Source: Serratia symbiotica
GTDB taxonomy: Bacteria > Pseudomonadota > Gammaproteobacteria > Enterobacterales > Enterobacteriaceae
Length of the DNA: 64,000 bases
Direction of reading: 5' to 3'
Assembly: GCF_000821185.2 (NCBI RefSeq)
Contig: NZ_CP050855.1
Location: 496,001-560,000 of the forward strand
How positions within the stretch are numbered: the first letter of the stretch is position 1; every line of letters starts with the position of its first letter. Positions 45,191 through 54,903 of the stretch are shown one piece after another. The notes beneath the pieces were generated by a model that did no database searches, was not told the origin of the DNA, and was given only the letters and a program-made list of their open reading frames with translations. The position numbers were made by a program, and so were the translations under genes.

Positions 45191-46168
45191 ATGTTTCTCG
45201 CGATAGTATTATTAATCGTTGGTTTATTTTTACTGGTGTATGGCGCAGACCGCTTAGTTTACGGTGCTGCGGTGATTTCACATTCGCTCGGCGTGCCGCC
45301 GCTGATCATCGGCATGACCATCGTCGGGATCGGCACCTCGCTACCAGAGTTGATCATCTCGATCACCGCCGCGCTGAACGGGCAAATTGACATGGCATTA
45401 GGAAACGTCTTAGGTTCCAACATCGCCAATATTTTACTGGTTCTGGGGGGAACTGCGCTGATCCATCCGCTGGTAGCACACTCAGAAGTGCTGCGGCGCG
45501 AACTGCCGTTGATGTTGGCAGTCACCGTATTATGCGGTTTCGTGTTGATGGATAGCCCCCTAAGCCAGTTGGACGGCGTGCTGCTGTTGACCACCGCTGC
45601 CGGGTTTATTCTGCTGATGCTGAAAATCGCCCGGCTGGCGCAACGCGAAGGCAGAGACAGCCTGACTGTGGAGCAAATCGCCGAGCTACCGCAAGATAGC
45701 AGCAACACGGTGGCGGTGTTGTGGCTGGTACTAGCGTTTATCATTCTGCCGCTATCATCCAAAATGGTGGTCGATAACGCCACAGTGATCGCGCACCATT
45801 TCGGTATGAGCGAGTTGGTGGTCGGGTTGACCATCATTGCCATCGGCACTAGCCTACCTGAGTTGGCCACTTCCATCGCTGGTGCACTTAAAGGCGAAGG
45901 TGACATGGCGATTGGTAATATCATCGGCTCCAATATTTTTAACACGGTGATCGTGCTGGGTGTTTCCGCTTTGCTGTCTCCAGGCAGCATTGACCCCGCC
46001 GCCTTTCAACGCGATTACTGGGTGATGCTGGCCGCCAGTATCCTGCTTAGCGCCCTGTGCATTGGCCGCAAACATCGCATCGGCCATCTAGCGGGCGCTC
46101 TGTTATTATGTGGTTTTATTGCGTATCTTGCGCTGTTGTTCTTTAACCCTTTCAGTATATTCGGTTAA
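45191..46168 (+). CDS. yrbG: Sodium/calcium exchanger family protein YrbG
   Basis: A 325-residue inner-membrane antiporter of the CaCA family, the same length as E. coli YrbG. Two inverted halves each carry an alpha repeat: GIGTSLPELIISITA with LGNVLGSNIANILLV, and AIGTSLPELATSIAG with IGNIIGSNIFNTVIV. The acidic Glu of each GTSLPEL motif is present. Transported ion not certain. First of the yrbG-kdsD-kdsC-lptCAB run. Confidence 0.95.
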   Translation: MFLAIVLLIVGLFLLVYGADRLVYGAAVISHSLGVPPLIIGMTIVGIGTSLPELIISITAALNGQIDMALGNVLGSNIANILLVLGGTALIHPLVAHSEVLRRELPLMLAVTVLCGFVLMDSPLSQLDGVLLLTTAAGFILLMLKIARLAQREGRDSLTVEQIAELPQDSSNTVAVLWLVLAFIILPLSSKMVVDNATVIAHHFGMSELVVGLTIIAIGTSLPELATSIAGALKGEGDMAIGNIIGSNIFNTVIVLGVSALLSPGSIDPAAFQRDYWVMLAASILLSALCIGRKHRIGHLAGALLLCGFIAYLALLFFNPFSIFG

Positions 46169-46184
46169 ACCCAGGGAAGTAAGT

Positions 46185-47171
46185 ATGTCGAGTTTTCAAT
46201 TGCAACCGGGCTTCGATTTTCAACAAGCTGGCAAAGAAGTGCTCCAGATAGAGTGTGAAGGGTTAGCTCAGCTCGATCGCTATATTGATGCGGACTTCAC
46301 CCGCGCCTGCGAAACCATCACCGCCTGCTGTGGCAAAGTGGTGGTGATGGGCATAGGCAAGTCCGGGCACATCGGTTGCAAGATCGCCGCCACTTTCGCC
46401 AGCACTGGCACCTCCTCATTCTTCGTCCACCCGGCAGAAGCCAGCCATGGCGATCTCGGCATGGTCACCGCGCAAGACATCGTGCTCGCCATCTCCAACT
46501 CAGGCGAGTCCAATGAAATTCTGGCGCTGATCCCGGTGTTAAAGCGCCAGCAAATCCCGCTTATCTGCATGACCAACAACCCGGAAAGTACGATGGGCAA
46601 GGCAGCGGATATCCACCTGTGCATCAAGGTGCCGCAGGAAGCTTGCCCACTAGGGCTAGCACCGACCACCAGTACCACCGCTACCCTGGTGATGGGTGAT
46701 GCTCTGGCCGTTGCGTTGCTAAAAGCACGTGGCTTCACCCCGCAAGATTTTGCGCTGTCGCACCCAGGCGGTGCACTTGGCCGCCGGCTGCTGCTGCGGG
46801 TGAACGACATCATGCACAGCGGTGATGAAATCCCACACGTCAGCACTGAGGCTTCGCTACGCGATGCGCTGCTGGAAATCACCCGCAAAAACCTGGGCAT
46901 GACGGTCATCTGTAACGATACGATGAATATTGCTGGCATCTTTACCGATGGCGACCTGCGCCGGGTATTTGATATGGGCATCAATCTCAACGATGCCAAG
47001 ATCATCGACATCATGACACCGGGCGGCGTGCGAGTGCACCCAAGTATGCTAGCGGTCGACGCGCTGAACCTGATGCAACAACGCCACATTACTGCGCTGC
47101 TGGTTGCCGATGGCGACCAGTTGCTGGGTGTGGTACATATGCATGACATGCTGCGCGCCGGCGTCGTTTAA
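46185..47171 (+). CDS. kdsD: Arabinose-5-phosphate isomerase KdsD
   Basis: 328 residues from ATG 46185, GGGAAG upstream. It interconverts ribulose-5-P and arabinose-5-P for Kdo synthesis. A SIS sugar-isomerase domain (~45-185; GIGKSGHIGCKIAATFASTG, SNSGESNE) is followed by two CBS domains (~205-328). Length equals E. coli. The gene lies 16 bp after yrbG. Confidence 0.97.
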   Translation: MSSFQLQPGFDFQQAGKEVLQIECEGLAQLDRYIDADFTRACETITACCGKVVVMGIGKSGHIGCKIAATFASTGTSSFFVHPAEASHGDLGMVTAQDIVLAISNSGESNEILALIPVLKRQQIPLICMTNNPESTMGKAADIHLCIKVPQEACPLGLAPTTSTTATLVMGDALAVALLKARGFTPQDFALSHPGGALGRRLLLRVNDIMHSGDEIPHVSTEASLRDALLEITRKNLGMTVICNDTMNIAGIFTDGDLRRVFDMGINLNDAKIIDIMTPGGVRVHPSMLAVDALNLMQQRHITALLVADGDQLLGVVHMHDMLRAGVV

Positions 47172-47188
47172 TTAGGAAATAGAACGGA

Positions 47189-47743
47189 ATGCGTATGGTA
47201 GACACCTGCTACGGGCCAGTAGAGCAAGACGTGATAGCGCGTGCCAGCAAGATCCGCCTGCTGATTTGTGATGTTGATGGCGTGTTGTCCGATGGCCTGA
47301 TTTTTATGGGCAACCATGGTGAAGAGTTAAAGGCGTTCAACGTGCGCGACGGCTACGGCATCCGCTGCCTGAAAACCTCAGACATTGAGGTGGCGATCAT
47401 CACTGGCCGCTCCGCCAAACTGCTGGAAGACCGGGCGAAAACCCTCGGCATCAGCCATCTGTATCAGGGACAGTCCGATAAGCGTTTAGCTTTCCACGAC
47501 CTGTTGGAAAAACTCTCGCTAACGGCGGCTCAGGTGGCCTATATCGGCGATGATCTGATCGACTGGCCAGTGATGGCGCAGGTGGGTTTAGCGGTCGCCG
47601 TGGCGGACGCGCACCCCTTGCTGACACCAAAAGCTCACTATGTGACCCGCATTGTCGGTGGTCACGGTGCGGTGCGCGAACTGTGTGACATAATTCTTTT
47701 GGCTCAAAATAAGCTGGAGGGGGCCAAAGGGCTGTCGATATGA
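47189..47743 (+). CDS. kdsC: Kdo-8-phosphate phosphatase KdsC
   Basis: A 184-residue HAD-family phosphatase that releases Kdo from Kdo-8-P. The nucleophile motif is DVDGVLSDG, then TGRSAK and the metal-binding GDDLIDWPVM. The N-terminal extension is four residues shorter than in E. coli. It overlaps the lptC start by 4 bases. Confidence 0.97.
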   Translation: MRMVDTCYGPVEQDVIARASKIRLLICDVDGVLSDGLIFMGNHGEELKAFNVRDGYGIRCLKTSDIEVAIITGRSAKLLEDRAKTLGISHLYQGQSDKRLAFHDLLEKLSLTAAQVAYIGDDLIDWPVMAQVGLAVAVADAHPLLTPKAHYVTRIVGGHGAVRELCDIILLAQNKLEGAKGLSI

Positions 47744-48318
47744 GCAAAACCAAATTGTGGATCACCCTCCTGCTGGCCGTAATCGCGTTGGCACTGATCG
47801 GCTGGAATATGGCGGATTTCAGCGATGACACTGCACCGCAGCCGGTCAACGATCAGACACCAACGTATCAGAGTGAGCACACAGTCACCGTGGTGTACAA
47901 CCCAGTCGGCAAGCTGAGCTACAAGTTGGTGGCGGAAGACGTGAAATATTATACCACAGGTGAACTGAGCTGGTTTACCCAGCCAGTAATGACGCTGTTC
48001 GATAAAGATGCGCTGGCAACCTGGTCAGTGCGCGCCGATCGCGCCAAACTGACTAAAAACCGGATACTGTATCTTTACGGCCATGTCGAAGTGGACAGCC
48101 TGACCGCCACCTCGCAGTTGGAAAAAATTAAAACCGACAATGCTCAGGTGGATCTGATCACCCAGGATGTGTCTTCCGATGAAGAAGTGACGCTTTACGG
48201 AACAAATTTTACCTCTAACGGCATGAAAATGCGTGGAAATCTGCGGGCCAAAACCGCTGAGTTGATTGATAAGGTTAAGACCAACTATGAAATTCAGAAT
48301 CAAAAAACCACTCCGTAA
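47740..48318 (+). CDS. lptC: LPS export protein LptC
   Basis: A 192-residue bitopic inner-membrane protein. An N-terminal membrane helix (LWITLLLAVIALALIGW) anchors a periplasmic beta-jellyroll that passes LPS from LptBFG to LptA. Overlaps kdsC by 4 and lptA by 32 bases, the conserved enterobacterial arrangement. Confidence 0.97.
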   Translation: MSKTKLWITLLLAVIALALIGWNMADFSDDTAPQPVNDQTPTYQSEHTVTVVYNPVGKLSYKLVAEDVKYYTTGELSWFTQPVMTLFDKDALATWSVRADRAKLTKNRILYLYGHVEVDSLTATSQLEKIKTDNAQVDLITQDVSSDEEVTLYGTNFTSNGMKMRGNLRAKTAELIDKVKTNYEIQNQKTTP

Positions 48319-48826
48319 TCTGTTGATCGCAAGCGTAATTTTGGTCACCAGCGCGCCTGCCCTGGCGCTTAAATCCGACGCCAATCAGCCAGTCGCCATC
48401 GATTCGCTCAAACAGTCGCTGGATATGCAAAACAACGTTAGCACCTTCACTGATAACGTGGTGATCAAACAAGGCACCATCGATATCCGTGCGGACAAGG
48501 TGGTCGTCACCCACCCGGGCGGCGATCAGAACAAAACCTATATTGAAGCGTTTGGCGACCCAGTCACCTTCCATCAGATGCAGGACAGTGGCAAGCCGGT
48601 AAAAGGTCACGCGCAGAAAGTGCGTTATGACGTTGCGACGCAGTTGGTGACCCTAACGGGCAATGCCTATCTGGAGCAACTCGACAGCAATGTGAAAAGC
48701 GATCGCATCACCTATCTGGTACAACAGCAGCAAATGCAGGCGTTTAGCGATAAAGGCAAACGCGTGACCACGGTTCTGGTGCCGTCACAGTTGCAAGACA
48801 AAAATGGGCAAAATAAGAGTAACTAA
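48287..48826 (+). CDS. lptA: LPS periplasmic bridge protein LptA
   Basis: 179 residues from ATG 48287 (MKFRIKKPLRNLL), inside the 3' end of lptC. A signal peptide ends near ALA-LKSD. The OstA-like beta-jellyroll (VIKQGTIDIRADKVVV) oligomerises to carry LPS across the periplasm. It is followed by lptB after 6 bp. Confidence 0.97.
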   Translation: MKFRIKKPLRNLLIASVILVTSAPALALKSDANQPVAIDSLKQSLDMQNNVSTFTDNVVIKQGTIDIRADKVVVTHPGGDQNKTYIEAFGDPVTFHQMQDSGKPVKGHAQKVRYDVATQLVTLTGNAYLEQLDSNVKSDRITYLVQQQQMQAFSDKGKRVTTVLVPSQLQDKNGQNKSN

Positions 48827-48832
48827 TCATTT

Positions 48833-49558
48833 ATGGCTACACTCATCGCAGAAAACCTGGCAAAAGCCTACAAAGGCCGCAAAGTTGTTGAAGACGTCAG
48901 CCTTAAGGTGAAATCCGGCGAAATCGTCGGCTTGCTGGGGCCGAACGGTGCTGGAAAAACCACCACCTTTTATATGGTGGTCGGTATCGTGCAACGTGAT
49001 GCCGGGCGTATCGTGATCGACGAAGAAGACATCAGCCTGCTGCCGCTACACGCCCGGGCGCGCCGTGGCATCGGTTATCTGCCGCAGGAGGCCTCGATTT
49101 TCCGTTGCCTGAGCGTATACGACAACCTAATGGCGGTGCTGGAGATCCGTGCCGATCTCACCAGCGAGCAGCGCGAAGACCGCGCCAAAGAACTGATGGA
49201 AGAGTTTCACATCACCCACCTGCGCGATAGCCTGGGCCAGGCGCTGTCCGGTGGTGAACGCCGCCGCGTCGAGATCGCCCGCGCGCTGGCTGCCAACCCG
49301 AAATTCATCCTGTTGGATGAACCCTTCGCCGGAGTTGATCCGATCTCCGTTATCGACATCAAGAAGATCATCGAGCACTTACGTGATAGTGGACTGGGCG
49401 TGCTGATCACCGACCACAACGTGCGCGAGACGCTGGATGTGTGTGAACGCGCCTATATCGTCAGTGAGGGCAAACTGATTGCCCACGGCACGCCGGATGC
49501 TATTCTGGCTGATGAGCAGGTGAAACGTGTTTACTTAGGCGAAGCATTCCGCCTCTGA
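48833..49558 (+). CDS. lptB: LPS export ABC ATPase LptB
   Basis: The 241-residue cytoplasmic ATPase that drives LPS extraction with LptFG. Walker [10 protein letters not shown], signature [15 protein letters not shown], Walker [14 protein letters not shown] and switch His in ITDHNVRE are intact. The same length as E. coli. Confidence 0.98.
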   Translation: MATLIAENLAKAYKGRKVVEDVSLKVKSGEIVGLLGPNGAGKTTTFYMVVGIVQRDAGRIVIDEEDISLLPLHARARRGIGYLPQEASIFRCLSVYDNLMAVLEIRADLTSEQREDRAKELMEEFHITHLRDSLGQALSGGERRRVEIARALAANPKFILLDEPFAGVDPISVIDIKKIIEHLRDSGLGVLITDHNVRETLDVCERAYIVSEGKLIAHGTPDAILADEQVKRVYLGEAFRL

Positions 49559-49608
49559 GTACCAGCGCGTCATGAAGCACAACGGTTAACGGAAGTAAAC
49601 TGAAGATT

Positions 49609-51042
49609 ATGAAGCAAGGCTTGCAACTCAGGTTCAGCCAACAACTGGCCATGACCCCACAATTGCAACAGGCTATCCGCCTGTTGCAATTGTCCGCACT
49701 GGAGCTTCAGCAAGAGATACAGTTGGCGTTGGAGAGTAATCCCCTGCTTGAGCAGAGCGATCTGCATGATGAAATCGATACCACAGCATCCAAAGACATC
49801 GAAGGTCTGGATACCCGCGAGGCACTGGAACAGAAGGAAATACCTGAAGAGTTACCATTGGACGCCACCTGGGATGAGTTCTACACCGCCAGTTCTTCTT
49901 CCGGCACTAGCACCGACTACAGCGACGACGAACGGCTATTGTATCAGGGGGAAACCACCCAGACATTGCAAGATCACCTGATGTGGCAACTGGGACTGAC
50001 GCCGTTTTCCGATACCGATAGCGCCATCGCCACTTCGATCATTGATGCAGTCAACAACACCGGCTATCTCACCGTGCCGCTGGAAGAGATCCTAGAGAGC
50101 ATGGGTGACGAAACTGTGACCATGGCCGAAGTCGAAGCGGTATTGAAGCGTATACAGCGTTTTGATCCGGTCGGCGTTGCCGCCCGCGATCTACGCGACT
50201 GCTTGCTGGTGCAGCTTTCCCAATACGCCAAAGGTACACCGTATCTGGCCGAGGCCCGGTTGGTCATCAGCGAACATCTTGATTTGTTAGCCAACCACGA
50301 CTTTCGCAGTTTGATGCGGTCAACCCGGCTAAAAGAAGATACACTAAAAGAGGTGATAGCGCTGATTCAGTCGCTCGATCCACGCCCAGGGCAGTCGATC
50401 ATTACCGATGAATCGGAATACGTCATTCCAGACGTGCTAGTGCGCAAAGCGCAGGATAAATGGATGGTTGAACTTAACGCCGATAGCGTTCCGCATCTGA
50501 AGATCAACCAGCAATACGCCGCGCTGGGCAACAGTTCACGCAATGAAGCCGATGACCAGTTTATTCGCAGTAACCTACAGGAAGCCAAGTGGCTGATTAA
50601 AAGTCTGGAAAGCCGCAATGAAACCCTGTTGAAGGTCACCCGCTGCATCGTCGATCAGCAGCAGGCATTCTTTGAACAGGGCGAAGAATTGATGAAGCCC
50701 ATGGTACTAGCAGATATCGCCCAAGCCGTGGAGATGCATGAATCGACAATTTCGCGTGTCACTACGCAGAAGTTTTTGCACAGCCCGCGCGGTATTTTTG
50801 AGTTGAAATATTTCTTTTCCAGCCATGTGAATACCGACAGCGGTGGCGAAGCCTCCTCAACGGCGATCCGCGCACTGGTGAAGAAATTGATTACGGCGGA
50901 AAACCCCGCCAAACCACTTAGCGACAGTAAACTGGTCACCCTGCTTTCCGCACAGGGGATCATCGTGGCGCGGCGTACCGTCGCCAAATACCGAGAGTCT
51001 TTATCCATCCCGCCATCGAACCAGCGTAAACAGTTGGTTTGA
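49609..51042 (+). CDS. rpoN: RNA polymerase sigma-54 factor RpoN
   Basis: 477 residues. The Gln/Leu-rich activator-interaction region I ([20 protein letters not shown]) is followed by an acidic region II, the core-binding region and the C-terminal HTH with the RpoN box [10 protein letters not shown], which reads the -24 element. It serves nitrogen and envelope-stress promoters together with enhancer-binding ATPases. The gene heads the conserved rpoN-hpf-ptsN-rapZ-npr cluster. Confidence 0.98.
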   Translation: MKQGLQLRFSQQLAMTPQLQQAIRLLQLSALELQQEIQLALESNPLLEQSDLHDEIDTTASKDIEGLDTREALEQKEIPEELPLDATWDEFYTASSSSGTSTDYSDDERLLYQGETTQTLQDHLMWQLGLTPFSDTDSAIATSIIDAVNNTGYLTVPLEEILESMGDETVTMAEVEAVLKRIQRFDPVGVAARDLRDCLLVQLSQYAKGTPYLAEARLVISEHLDLLANHDFRSLMRSTRLKEDTLKEVIALIQSLDPRPGQSIITDESEYVIPDVLVRKAQDKWMVELNADSVPHLKINQQYAALGNSSRNEADDQFIRSNLQEAKWLIKSLESRNETLLKVTRCIVDQQQAFFEQGEELMKPMVLADIAQAVEMHESTISRVTTQKFLHSPRGIFELKYFFSSHVNTDSGGEASSTAIRALVKKLITAENPAKPLSDSKLVTLLSAQGIIVARRTVAKYRESLSIPPSNQRKQLV

Positions 51043-51066
51043 CCTCTATTAGAGAAGGAAGACACT

Positions 51067-51354
51067 ATGCAGCTCAACATTACTGGACATCACATCGATA
51101 TCACCGAACCATTGCGCGAGTTCGTCACCAATAAGTTTGCCAAACTCGAACACTATTTCGACCGTATCAATCAGGTGTATGTTGTCTTAAGTGTGGAAAA
51201 AATGCAGCAAATCGCGGAAGCGACGGTGCATGTGAATGGTGGCGAGTTGCACGCCTCTTCGGAAGACGAGAATATGTATGCAGCAATTGATACACTGATG
51301 GACAAATTGGCACGCCAATTGAGTAAACATAAAGATAAACTGAAGCAACACTGA
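51067..51354 (+). CDS. hpf: Ribosome hibernation promoting factor
   Basis: A 95-residue short HPF that binds the 30S subunit and promotes 100S dimers in stationary phase. MQLNITGHHIDITEPLREFV and the basic C-terminus (RQLSKHKDKLKQH) match the family. It is 24 bp from rpoN. Confidence 0.97.
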   Translation: MQLNITGHHIDITEPLREFVTNKFAKLEHYFDRINQVYVVLSVEKMQQIAEATVHVNGGELHASSEDENMYAAIDTLMDKLARQLSKHKDKLKQH

Positions 51355-51407
51355 CATTCTGACCCCTTTTCCATCTGGGATCATGCTTAAGGCAACTTCA
51401 GTGATCA

Positions 51408-51432
51408 GCGCGTTACCTGTTGGGTAACGCGC
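51408..51432 (+). promoter_or_regulatory. Perfect 10-bp hairpin between hpf and ptsN
   Basis: Arms GCGCGTTACC and GGTAACGCGC around the 5-base loop TGTTG, with no U-run after it. It may protect the hpf mRNA 3' end or lower read-through into ptsN rather than terminate. Confidence 0.55.
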
Positions 51433-51513
51433 CATATGGTAACCAGGGTTAAAACAGGCGAAAAATCACCTTGCTGGGCAATGCTCTGGTACGTGGTTTT
51501 AAGTGAAGATGAG

Positions 51514-51975
51514 ATGAACAACGAATATAGGCAATTAAGCTCGGTGCTAAACATCGAGTGCACTAAAAGCGCGGTACACTGCGCCAGTAAAAAGCGGGCT
51601 TTGGAGATTATCAGCGAACTGGCGGCCATTCAGTTCAACCTACCGCCGCTGGTGGTGTTTGACGCGGTGCTCACCCGGGAGCGCATGGGCAGCACCGGTA
51701 TCGGCAACGGTATCGCCATTCCCCATGGCAAACTGGAAGAGGATACATCGCAGGCCGTTGGCGTGTTTATTCGTCTCGACCAACCTATTGCCTTTGATGC
51801 CATCGACAACCAACCGGTTGATCTGCTGTTCGCTTTGTTAGTGCCAGCCGATCAGTGCAAAACACATTTGCATACCTTATCGCTAGTCGCCAGACGCCTG
51901 GCCGATAAAAGCGTATGCCGCCGTCTGCGTGCGGCGCAGAGTGACGAAGAACTTTACCAAATCATCACTGAGTGA
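51514..51975 (+). CDS. ptsN: Nitrogen PTS enzyme IIA (PtsN, EIIA-Ntr)
   Basis: 153 residues from ATG 51514 (MNNEYRQLSSVLNIEC). The phosphorylated His is in GNGIAIPHGKLEE. It receives phosphate from NPr and signals to potassium and phosphate systems and other targets. The frame is open further upstream, but only this start aligns with E. coli. The last ~8 residues of the E. coli protein are absent. Confidence 0.97.
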   Translation: MNNEYRQLSSVLNIECTKSAVHCASKKRALEIISELAAIQFNLPPLVVFDAVLTRERMGSTGIGNGIAIPHGKLEEDTSQAVGVFIRLDQPIAFDAIDNQPVDLLFALLVPADQCKTHLHTLSLVARRLADKSVCRRLRAAQSDEELYQIITE

Positions 51976-52107
51976 TATCTCGCTAACGTGACTTACCGTC
52001 AGGATAGTGGATACTGTTTCACCATGATGGATCCCGGCTCTTGCCGAAATTAATAATGTTTCTAGCAGTGGTAATGGATGCCACCAAAATAGCAGGGGAG
52101 TAACCAC

Positions 52108-52962
52108 ATGGTGCTGATGATTGTCAGCGGCCGTTCCGGTTCAGGGAAATCCGTCGCCTTGCGGGCGCTGGAGGACATGGGTTTTTACTGCGTTGATAAC
52201 CTGCCTGTAGTGTTACTGCCGCAGCTTGCCAATACGCTAGCGGAACGCAACAGCTCCGCCGCAGTGAGCATCGACGTACGCAACATGCCGGAATCGCCGG
52301 AGGTATTCGAATACGCCATGACTCAACTGCCGAGCAGCTTCTCACCACAGCTACTGTTCCTCGACGCTGATCGCAATACGCTGATTCGCCGCTACAGTGA
52401 TACCCGACGCCTACACCCACTCTCCAGCAAAAAACTGTCATTGGAAAGCGCTATTGATGAAGAAAGCGACTTACTTGAGCCGTTGCGCTCACGGGCCGAT
52501 TTGATCATCGATACCTCGGAAATGTCAGTACATGAACTGGCCGAAATGCTACGCACCCGCCTGCTGGGCAAACGCGAGCGTGAGCTGACCATGGTGTTTG
52601 AATCCTTCGGCTTCAAGCACGGCATCCCGATCGATGCCGACTACGTGTTCGACGTGCGCTTCCTACCGAATCCGCACTGGGATCCTAAGCTGCGGCCGAT
52701 GACAGGTCTAGACAAACCGGTGGCATCGTTCCTCGATCGCCATACCGAAGTGCACAACTTTATCTACCAGACGCGTAGCTATCTGGAGCAGTGGCTAGCG
52801 ATGCTGGAGACCAACAACCGCAGTTACCTGACAGTAGCGATAGGCTGTACCGGCGGCAAACACCGTTCGGTCTACGTAGCGGAACAGTTGGCCGATTACT
52901 TCCGCTCACGTGGCAAGAACGTGCAATCGCGCCATCGCACGCTGGAAAAACGCAAACAGTGA
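52108..52962 (+). CDS. rapZ: RNase adapter RapZ
   Basis: A 284-residue RNA-binding protein that delivers the GlmZ sRNA to RNase E and so sets glucosamine-6-P synthase levels. Walker A is GRSGSGKS (8-15), with a Walker B-like LLFLDAD; the C-terminal domain shows [13 protein letters not shown] and the basic RNA-binding tail HRTLEKRKQ. It overlaps npr by 4 bases. Confidence 0.98.
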   Translation: MVLMIVSGRSGSGKSVALRALEDMGFYCVDNLPVVLLPQLANTLAERNSSAAVSIDVRNMPESPEVFEYAMTQLPSSFSPQLLFLDADRNTLIRRYSDTRRLHPLSSKKLSLESAIDEESDLLEPLRSRADLIIDTSEMSVHELAEMLRTRLLGKRERELTMVFESFGFKHGIPIDADYVFDVRFLPNPHWDPKLRPMTGLDKPVASFLDRHTEVHNFIYQTRSYLEQWLAMLETNNRSYLTVAIGCTGGKHRSVYVAEQLADYFRSRGKNVQSRHRTLEKRKQ

Positions 52963-53231
52963 CGGTCAGGCAAACGGTTAAAATTAAAAACAAGCTGGGC
53001 ATACATGCCCGCCCGGCGATAAAGCTGTTCGAGCTGGTGCAAAGTTTCGACGCCGAGGTGATGTTGCGTAACGACAGCGGCATCGAGGCCGAGGCCAGCA
53101 GCGTCATCGCACTGCTGATGCTGGATTCCGCCCAGAGGCGGCATATAGAAGTTGAAGCGACCGGCCCGGACGAAGTGAAAGCGCTAGCCGCCGTGGTCGA
53201 GCTGTTCAACTCTGGCTTTGATGAAGACTGA
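52959..53231 (+). CDS. npr: Nitrogen PTS phosphocarrier NPr
   Basis: A 90-residue HPr-like protein starting at GTG 52959, in a GTGA overlap with the rapZ stop. The active-site His is in [13 protein letters not shown] and the regulatory Ser region in [13 protein letters not shown]. It passes phosphate from PtsP to PtsN. It is the last gene of the cluster; an IS remnant begins 22 bp after it. Confidence 0.97.
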   Translation: MTVRQTVKIKNKLGIHARPAIKLFELVQSFDAEVMLRNDSGIEAEASSVIALLMLDSAQRRHIEVEATGPDEVKALAAVVELFNSGFDED

Positions 53232-53253
53232 TCTTTAGAAAAAACGCTCAACG

Positions 53254-54119
53254 GAGCCTGTACCGAAAATTGTGTAAATGCCCATACTCCGACGCTGATA
53301 TCGAAAGTCACCGATACCGTTATTGACCGGGTAACCGCCTGGCGTAGCAGACCGTTGGATAATCTCTATCCCATTGTTTGTCTGGACTGTATTGTCATAA
53401 AAGTCCGCCAGAATGGCAGCGTAATAAACAAAGCCGTTTTCCTGGCACTGGGTATCAACACCGAAGGCCGGAAAGAGTTGCTGGGGATGTGGCTGGCCGA
53501 AAATGAAGGCGCAAAGTTCTGGCTGAATGTGCTGGCGGAGCTGAAAAATCGTGGCCTTCAGGACAACTGATTGCCTGCGTGGACGGTCTGAAGGGCTTCC
53601 CGGATGTGATAAACAGCGTCTATCCGCAGACGCATATCCAGCTGTGCATCATCCACATGCTGCGTAACAGCCTGAAATACGTGGCGTGGAAAGACTACAA
53701 AGCCATCACAGGCGGGCTGAAAACGGTTTACCAGGCACCGACTGAAGCGGCTGCGCTGATGGCACTGGATAAGTTCGCGGAGGCCTGGGACGACAGATAC
53801 CCGCAAATCAGCAAAAGCTGACGTGCACACTGGGAAAATTCAGCTATCCACCCGATATACGCAAGGCAATCTACACGACGAATGCCATCGAATCGCTGAA
53901 CAGCGTGATCCGCGCAGCCATCAAGAAGCGCAAAGTGTTCCCGACAGACGACTCGGTGCGAAAAGTGATTTATCTGGCAATCAAGGATGCGTCAAAAAAA
54001 TGGAGTATGCCGATCCAGAACTGGCGGCGGGCGATGAGTCGTTTTATTATCGAGTTCGGTGACCGCCTGAGTGATCACCTTTAATACGCTGGCAGTTACA
54101 CAGAATTATTTACAGGGTC
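53254..54119 (+). mobile_element. IS256-family element A, internally deleted
   Basis: Bounded by 29-bp inverted repeats: left 53254-53282 (GAGCCTGTACCG...) and right 54091-54119 (...TTACAGGGTC). Inside, the transposase lacks its first ~130-150 codons: coding similarity starts at PTLISKVTD immediately after the left repeat. No matching target duplication is seen at the two outer ends. Confidence 0.8.
53284..54084 (+). pseudogene. IS256-family transposase, C-terminal two thirds, broken
   Basis: The DDE-type mutator transposase is recognisable in three pieces: 53289-53570 ([17 protein letters not shown], first Asp), 53571-53821 (CVDGLKGFPDVINSVYP, second Asp) and ~53825-54084 (NAIESLNSVIRAAIKKRK, with the Glu; ends FGDRLSDHL). 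A one-base loss near 53563 breaks GLQD-ILIACVDG, a Trp codon became TGA at 53819, and a short deletion follows. It is not functional. Confidence 0.85.
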
Positions 54120-54491
54120 TAATACGTGTCTGGTTTTTCTTAATCAGTTGCGGTTCTAAGGTATTTTCACGGTCACGCAGCGTGTTCAGTTCGATCTCGC
54201 CGTCATCGCAGAGCAGCGTTTTTGACGAGTAGCCATTGCGGGTGTTGGTGCCGGTTTTAGGTGCATTTTTCTCATGCCCGAGATGGTCAGTCAGTTCCGC
54301 ATTGAGCGCTGTTTCGACGGTTAATTTCGTCAGCATCCGGGAAAACTGATTGAGGTCGGCTTCGGTTTTAAGGCCTTTAGCCAGTTCCGCCGCAAGGGCT
54401 CTGAGTTTCTTGTCGTCCATAATTTGCCTGTCTCCGTTGTTGGAGTGAACATATCAAAAACAGGCAATTACACAATTTAAATGACAGGCTC
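54120..54491 (-). mobile_element. IS256-family fragment B, inverted 5' end with transposase N-terminus
   Basis: On the minus strand a left-end repeat (54463-54491, GAGCCTGTCATTT... read on minus) is followed by the transposase start at 54420 (MDDKKLRALAAELAKGLKTE) through KKNQTRI near 54121. The fragment stops exactly at the outer edge of element A's right repeat. A and B together contain nearly a whole transposase, but in opposite orientation and with two left ends, so at least two copies took part. Confidence 0.8.
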
Positions 54492-54546
54492 GCCCTTGTT
54501 TTTATGCTTTGTGCATTGTTCGGAAATTCATGTATAAACATAGAAG

Positions 54547-54585
54547 AAAAAGGCGCTAACCAAACAAGGTAAAAGCGCCTTTTTT
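54547..54585 (-). terminator. fis terminator
   Basis: On the minus strand the stem AAAAAAGGCGC / GCGCCTTTTT surrounds an ~18-base loop and ends in a T run. It lies about 20 bp after the fis stop. Confidence 0.75.
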
Positions 54586-54606
54586 CAACATGTTAACTAA
54601 CTAGTA

Positions 54607-54903
54607 TCAGTTCATGCCGTATTTTTTCAGTTTTTTACGTAACGTACCACGGTTGATGCCCATCATCAGAGCAGCACGGGTTTGGTTGCCGCGGGTGTAT
54701 TGCATCACCATGTCCAACAGTGGCTGTTCAACTTCAGCCAACACCAGTTCATACAGATCATTAACGTCTTGACCATTCAGTTGAGCAAAATAGTTCTTCA
54801 GTGCTTGTTTCACTGAGTCACGCAGAGGCTTTTGAGTCACTTGATCTTGTGAATTAACTGTTGAAACGGTCAGTACGTCAGAATTTACGCGTTGTTCGAA
54901 CAT
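54607..54903 (-). CDS. fis: Nucleoid protein Fis
   Basis: The 98-residue DNA-bending regulator of rRNA operons, recombination and growth-phase genes. The C-terminal HTH ([24 protein letters not shown]) and the N-terminal beta-arm region match E. coli almost fully. Its start lies inside the 3' end of dusB (19-bp overlap), whereas in E. coli the two are separated. Confidence 0.98.

Noticed and set aside
49570..49767. Leu/Gln-rich minus-strand frame at the start of rpoN
   Set aside because: It mirrors the Gln/Leu-rich region I of sigma-54 on the other strand.
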